The notes under the pieces: generated by a model
Databases searched by the model: none
What the model saw: the letters and a program-made list of their open reading frames with translations, nothing else
Told to the model about the DNA's origin: nothing
Origin: Tenrec ecaudatus
Lineage: Eukaryota; Chordata; Mammalia; Afrosoricida; Tenrecidae
Direction of reading: 5' to 3'
NCBI RefSeq assembly: GCF_050624435.1
Contig: NW_027459193.1
Coordinates: forward strand, 30,959-94,958
DNA: 64,000 bases
In this document: piece by piece, positions 58,960 to 64,000 of the stretch
How the letters are laid out: every line of letters begins with the position of its first letter
How positions within the stretch are numbered: position 1 is the first letter of the stretch
Made by a program: the position numbers and the translations under genes

Positions 58960-60535
58960 TTAGATTTATTTATTGTTTTGCTAGTTATTTTATTGTTTAT
59001 TTATAGTTTATGTGCTTGTAAACATGGTCTGTATGATTATGTTTTGTTAAAAATTGTTGAAACTTGCTATTCCCCCACATTCTCTCTCAAGTATATTCCT
59101 TCACATCTCTTGGTTCTGCGAATCACTGTAGTGCCCCATAAAACTCACAAATGCTCAAGCAAACATCTCAAATGGTGGTGACTGCAGTTCAGTATGAATT
59201 CTGAAGGTCAGGCAGAGGAAAGCCAGATGCTGGAGCTAGAGAACATGTTCCCGTCATGGCTCTGTACAGGGATGAGTTCAAGCCCCTTGTTTCTCAGTCA
59301 ACTTATTTTATACACAGCAGGAGGGCATGGCAGGCAATCTTGTTCACAGTTACTCACAGGCAAATCCTATCAGGATCTTCCCTACCTCTTGCTAAACCTA
59401 CACGGGGAAAGGTCATTTGGTGAGAGTTACATGGTACAATCAAATTGCACCGAAATAGAATACTCTGTTGTCCACCCAAGGACTGTATCTTATTTATGCA
59501 TATATGATCCGGGGCCTTTGGGAAGGTTTTTCCTGTAGGCATTGGCCTCCAACTAATCTTAATCAGCCAGGCTTTTCCCCGGGCTACTCCAGAAATAGTT
59601 CATTTCTTCTCCAAGCTGTATCATATAATACCTTACATCCATTGTAAATAATAGTATCTAAGATAACTGTTAAACAAAGAATGTGGTCTGATTCACACCC
59701 TTTACTATGATCAGGACTCAATGTCATCTTTGTTAGGAGATTATGCCCTCCATGATGGGACTGTGGCCACAGGTGCATGGAATCCAGTACTATTATACAT
59801 CACATAAGGGATTATGGCTGGAAAGGTCATATTAATTGAGTATAGCTCAATTATGTCCTTAAAATAATGTGTATTCTATAGATTTTGATTGAGAACAAGA
59901 AGAATTCCAAATGACCCAAAAAGGCCATGACATCTTCCAGTAACTAGAGTGGATTTTTTTCTGTATTGTCCTTCTTTTTAATGACAATATCCTAAGGAGT
60001 ATTGAGTCGCTAAAGCCTTCAGTTTGGGTATAAAAATGAGGAAAGTTACCAAGGGATGGGGATTAGGGTAAAGGAGGTAGTAAGGGAAATCTATTGGCAT
60101 GTGGGCTACCATCGGAGCATAAAGAACCTGAATGAACTTCATCATAGAATGAAGAAAACAAATGTTTGAAAGAAAAAAGAGGTTTTTCGAGTTGGGAGAA
60201 AAGAAGTAAGAGGGAGACAGGCGTGCTTGAAACTTAAACTCTGCTCATTACTCACCCTATTTGTTTCCCCCTGAAACTGTTCTCCAACTACCAAGCAACG
60301 TGACTTTCTTTTAGCAGCAGTGATGTAAGAATGGTGTGGTCAGTATGGAAGACCCATCTTCATGGGGTGTGGAGAAACTCTTCAGAAAACAGTCAAAGGA
60401 TTGCAGTCTCTTTGGTCCTTTGTCAGCCCCTGCTAGCTATTAAAATGATAATATCACATGTTAGATGAGTTTTCCTTTTGAGTGTTCTCGCTGTGCCTTA
60501 TTCTACCTGGTGTAGGCCATTCCCCCAACCTAATC
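58960..60535. other. Anonymous sequence, no gene seen
   Basis: A 114-codon forward frame (59194-59538) shows no known domain. The surrounding text has an LTR-like look (TATTTTATACACAGCAGG) but no border could be found. Confidence 0.35.
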
Positions 60536-60539
60536 CCAG

Positions 60540-61684
60540 GCTTTCAATATTCTTTGTTTTGATCACAATTCAAATATATGTATTCTTCTTCAATCTTCTT
60601 TATCAATGGCCACCTTATCCATGCTTAGGAGGGAATTTAAAATACCATGGCTGGGGTCACACCTTAGTTCTCAAAATAACATCCTTGCTTTTCAACACTT
60701 GAAGGAGGTCTTGGGTATCAGGTTTATCCAATGCACCTGTCATTTGATCTCTTGACGGTTGTTTCCATGAGCATTGATTGTGGCTCCAAGCAAGACAAAA
60801 TCCTTGATAACTTTAAGCTTCTCTCCATTTATCATGAGGTTCCATAGTGGTGCAGTTGCAAGGTATTTGGACTTCTGTACATTGAATTGTAATTCATAAT
60901 CCAGGCCACAACCATTGATCTTCATCAGCAAGAACCTCTTCTCCTTGTACTTTCAGCAAGTAAGTTTGTGTCATCTGCATATCTCAGGTTGTTAATAAGC
61001 CTCCCTGCAATCCTGGTGCTGTACTCTTCTTCCTACAAACCAGTTTCTCCAATGATTTGCTCAGCATAAAAATTGAGTAAGTATGGTGAGAGGCTATAAC
61101 CCTGACACCTTCCCTAATTTTAAACCATACAGTATTCCCTTATTCTGTTCCCACCGTTGCCTCTTGATTCATGCACAACTTCTGCATGAGCACAATTAAG
61201 TGTTCAGTGAGTCCCATTCTTGTCAAGGCTAGCCAGTGTTTGTTATGGTCCGTGCAATTGAATACCTTAGCATCATCAATGAAGTACAAGTAACCATCTT
61301 TCTGGTTTACTCTGCTTTCATCCAATATCCACCAGGAGTCAGGAATGATATCTGTGGTTTCATGTCCTCTTTTGAGTCTAGTTTGGACTTCTGCCAGCTG
61401 TCTGTCAATGTGCTGATAGAATCATTGCTGAATGACCCTTCAACAACATTGCATTTGCATGTGCTATTAATGATAGTGTTCTATAATGTGAGCTTCTGTT
61501 GGATCACCTTTCCTTAGAATGGGTGTAAATAACTGTCCTCCAACGTTTCTGACATAGAAACTTGAATAATAACAGTACTTCTTCAGTTGGTGAAACATTT
61601 CCGTTCCTAGAGCCTTGTTTTTGGTTAATGTTTCAGTGCAGCTTGAGCTTCTTCCTTCAGGACCATACGTCTCTTAAATGAACA
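60540..61684 (-). mobile_element. RTE LINE, middle and 3' part, both ends truncated
   Basis: TTCAATATTCTTTGTTTTGA, AAATACCATGGCTGGGGTCA, TTTGTGTCATCTGCATATCT, GTTAATAAGCCTCCCTGC and TGTCCTCTTTTGAGTCTAG in RTE order. The last 250 bp or so of the RTE 3' end are absent at the left. Confidence 0.85.
60740..61325 (-). pseudogene. RTE reverse transcriptase relics
   Basis: The reverse frame 61140-61325 contains YLYFIDDAKVFNCTDHNKHW, the RTE motif A region. The frame 60740-60931 contains INGEKLKVIKDFVLLGATIN, the C-terminal RTE stretch also seen at 15.4 kb (VKIVQDFVFVGSTIN). Frames are disconnected. Confidence 0.8.
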
Positions 61685-61685
61685 T

Positions 61686-62040
61686 CGTGACTTGTGCATT
61701 GTTGTGACCCTGGAAGCTATTCCCCTGGTATTTCAATGGGATCACCCATTGTGGACAAGGCTCAGGTTAGCTTTAGACAAAAAAAGTGTAAGAAGAAAGG
61801 CCTGGCGATCTAATTCCGAAAAATCACACAATGAAAATTCTACGGAACACAACAGAACATTGTGTGACCTAGTGTTGGGAGGTAAACCCTCTAGTTTGGA
61901 AGGCGCTCAAGACACAACGTGGTCAAAGCAATAGACTCAACACACCAATGCATGGGAGATGGTGCAGAAGGAGGCCTTGTTTTCTGGTGTTGTGCAAGGG
62001 TGCCATGAGTAGAAGCCAGCGTGGTGATAGCTAACCACAG
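61686..62040 (+). mobile_element. RTE-derived non-autonomous element, copy 2
   Basis: Reads 5'-end RTE text (CGTGACTTGTGCATTGTTGT, CTGGAAGCTATTCCCCTGG, TTTGGAAGGCGCTCAAGAC) and then 3'-end text (GGAGATGGTGCAGAAGGAGG, GGTGTTGTGCAAGGGTGCC). It is collinear over its whole length with the element at 13181-13540 and opposite in strand to the adjoining RTE at 60540-61684. Confidence 0.68.
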
Positions 62041-63315
62041 GACAGTCGAATGAGATGACAGGTGTCAACATGCCGGCGTTTAAAAGATTTATTAAAACGG
62101 TGTAGTTGATAGGAGAAAATCCTATTCAGGTGTGTTAAGAGTAAAGGTAAATTAGGATTCTGTTATAAATTTATTCTCATCATTAGAGGGCTGATTCTAG
62201 ATTATGTCTAAAGTGAAGGTACAAATATAGCGTCTTTAGGAGGAAGCCACATTTTGTGATTACTCCTTAAAATCATAGGCCAGCTTTAAGTTAAAGCCAC
62301 CATATTGCAAGAGAGCCAGACTATAGGGTAGAATGAAGCTTGTTGCTACAGGTCCATTTAATGCTTTCTGAAATTTTGGTTTGGCAAGGTAGAGATTAAG
62401 CACCGAACACTTCCCTGTTCTCAATTTTCATTCTCGAGTTGCATCGTTGTTCTTTATGGACTATTTTATATACTCACACTGCCTTAGCTTGCGTAAGAAA
62501 AGCGTCTTTAATCCTGGCAGAGCAGATAAGGACTATTCAACCCAAGGTTTGCTTCGTGAGACTGGTTAGGAAGCTGCCTTCCTGGGGCATCAGACTCATG
62601 TTACGGGTTCTGCCACCACGTGGTCTGTTCAGTCTGTTAGGAGAGGCTGCATGACCTTAATGGTCCCCTCAGAACAGCGCTTCTTTAATTCTGAATAAAG
62701 TGCTCAGCTCGGTACCTTCATGGAAAATTTAGATCTGACTGTATGGAATTGAGGGTGGGGGTGGGTTCAGGACTTTCTTAGTTGCCTATTACTTCTGAAA
62801 CAGAAATAACACAAGTGATTATAATAACACAAGTCTTAAGAGATCTGAATTCAGGGACCCAGTTCTAAGATAAGCCTCTCTCTGACAACCCTGGGAGAAG
62901 GTTTCTGTCTCGGCTTCCTTAAGCCCAGTTTCTTGGTTCATTGTGTGTCGTCACAGATGCTTCTATTTCTACCAGCATCTGTCTAATATACTCTCCTTTT
63001 GATTCGGAAGCCATTACAGGTAGAGCACATGCCACACCCAAGCAGTCTCACCAACGTGAAGAACACCACACTCCCAAACAGGATCATATCCATAAGCTGA
63101 AGGATTCCAACTCATGTTTCAAAGGAGCATATATTAACCCATCGCAAGGATGCAAGTTGACTTGTTTAACTTTAAAAAAAATCAATTTGTAGTTCATTGT
63201 GTAACCAGGATCTAAGTCATTTAATTGTTATGTGGTGAAAATGATCTGCCTACCTCAGAAGATATTTTACTTAACCCTTCGGTAAGAATAACCACTTCAT
63301 TCTCCGTGACTGACA
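62041..63315. other. Anonymous sequence, no gene seen
   Basis: An AATAAA lies in TCTGAATAAAGTGCTCAGC (about 62691-62709), in a context that could be an LTR R region, but borders were not found. No exon recognised. Confidence 0.35.
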
Positions 63316-63317
63316 GA

Positions 63318-63520
63318 CCCAAACCAGCATCCTGCTGCCAAGTGGATTTTGACTCAAAGGGCCCCTGTGGAGGGTTTCGGAGGCTAGAACCTCTTACAGG
63401 ACTAGGTAACCTCACCTTTCTCCTGAAGAGCAGCTGTTTCACTTAAACCAACCAGCTTCAGGTTAGCAGTCCAACACTTATCTCACAATGCTTTATGTAT
63501 GTTTATTCAAATTGTCTGGA
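63318..63520 (-). mobile_element. AfroSINE, reverse, diverged
   Basis: CATCCTGCTGCCAAGTGGAT (tail), TCTCCTGAAGAGCAGCTG (centre) and GGTTAGCAGTCCAACACTTA (head) in reverse order. Confidence 0.72.
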
Positions 63521-63738
63521 CCATGGTCTGACCCTTATGAAGCCTAGTTGCTGAGAAGTCCATCAATTGGTTTTGTTGACCTGCCACCACTTACCCAGTT
63601 CTAATCTCAGCTTTAAATTTTTTGTGAAATTCTCCTCACCCATTTCATGTCATTCTAAGAGCACAACCAATGACAGTACAAGGTTTATCTGTTTATAAGA
63701 TTTAGTCTAAATCTACACTTGACCAATCATCTCAAAAA

Positions 63739-63760
63739 TCACACACACACACACACACAA
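63739..63760. repeat. (CA)n microsatellite
   Basis: Short uninterrupted CA run. Confidence 0.9.
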
Positions 63761-63840
63761 ACCTCCTTGCCATCAACAGACAGTCATGACCATGCATGAG
63801 GCGCATTTCTCACGAAGCTGAACCATCCATATATATTTGT

Positions 63841-63886
63841 GTATAAGCACACTTTTTGTGCTGATAAACTCGGATTTGGCTTATAC
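63841..63886. mobile_element. MITE-like palindrome
   Basis: GTATAAGC (63841-63848) and its reverse complement GCTTATAC (63879-63886) flank a second small hairpin, AGCACA/TGTGCT. The text AACTCGG..TTGGCTTATACATGGGTCAGTGGTAC is typical of a palindromic DNA-transposon family in mammals; the name is not assigned. Confidence 0.5.
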
Positions 63887-64000
63887 ATGGGTCAGTGGTA
63901 CCCCAGCGAGGTGTAACATCTCGCTGCCCACTCCCCTCACCCCCCTCTGCACCCCAGGTAACCTGAGGAGTGCCCATTATCTCACAGGTGATTGCCATTC

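Noticed and set aside
59194..59538. 114-codon forward frame
   Set aside because: No domain or homology recognised; neighbouring text looks LTR-like rather than coding.
60540..62040. Inverted 5' end of an RTE, as from twin priming
   Set aside because: The forward part (61686-62040) contains both 5' and 3' RTE ends and matches the element at 13181-13540, so it is better read as a separate non-autonomous insertion.

Overview
The window looks like a repeat-rich, non-coding stretch of a mammalian nuclear genome. I found no intact protein-coding gene, no recognisable exon series, no tRNA/rRNA gene and no CRISPR array. The longest open frame (156 codons) is built from repeats. The repeat mix points to an afrotherian: many copies of a tRNA-type SINE beginning 'GGAGCCCTGGTGGC' (AfroSINE), many pieces of an RTE/BovB-clade LINE ending in GTTGTTGTTAGGTGCC (read on the reverse strand), and L1 3' ends of a type I associate with tenrecs. 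An Echinops-like tenrec is my best guess. That placement rests on remembered repeat families, not on a database search.

Layout. 1-13 kb: scattered AfroSINEs, RTE 3' ends and LTR-like elements in otherwise anonymous sequence, including an LTR inserted inside an AfroSINE (9.2-10.0 kb). 13.2-18.6 kb: a three-layer nest in which an LTR-like element was split by a second, opposite LTR and then by a nearly full-length, decayed RTE LINE. 18.6-31 kb: mostly anonymous sequence with three LTR-like elements (22.6, 23.2 and 25.6 kb). It includes a repeat-poor island (26.1-30.8 kb) with AT-rich blocks that could be conserved non-coding elements. 31-43 kb: old L1 3' UTR remnants, two possible ERV-type LTRs, AfroSINEs and three further LTR-like copies. 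43.8-47.1 kb: a long reverse-strand L1 3' region carrying a pure (AAG)n tract. 47-62 kb: several RTE copies, some of them hosts of later insertions. A cluster at 55.7-59.0 kb contains a 129-bp retroposed sequence of unknown origin and a truncated L1, each with a perfect target-site duplication. 62-64 kb: anonymous sequence, one AfroSINE, a CA microsatellite and a palindromic MITE-like piece.

How the parts relate. RTE LINEs carry remnants of endonuclease/reverse transcriptase. AfroSINE 3' ends resemble RTE 3' ends, consistent with RTE machinery mobilising the SINEs. Two short elements join RTE 5' and 3' ends without the middle and look like a non-autonomous RTE derivative. A recurring 420-640 bp family bounded by TGTG...CACA, with 5-bp target-site duplications at most copies, is best read as solo LTRs. 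I found no undescribed functional system. The most informative content is the insertion history, which target-site duplications let one read directly.
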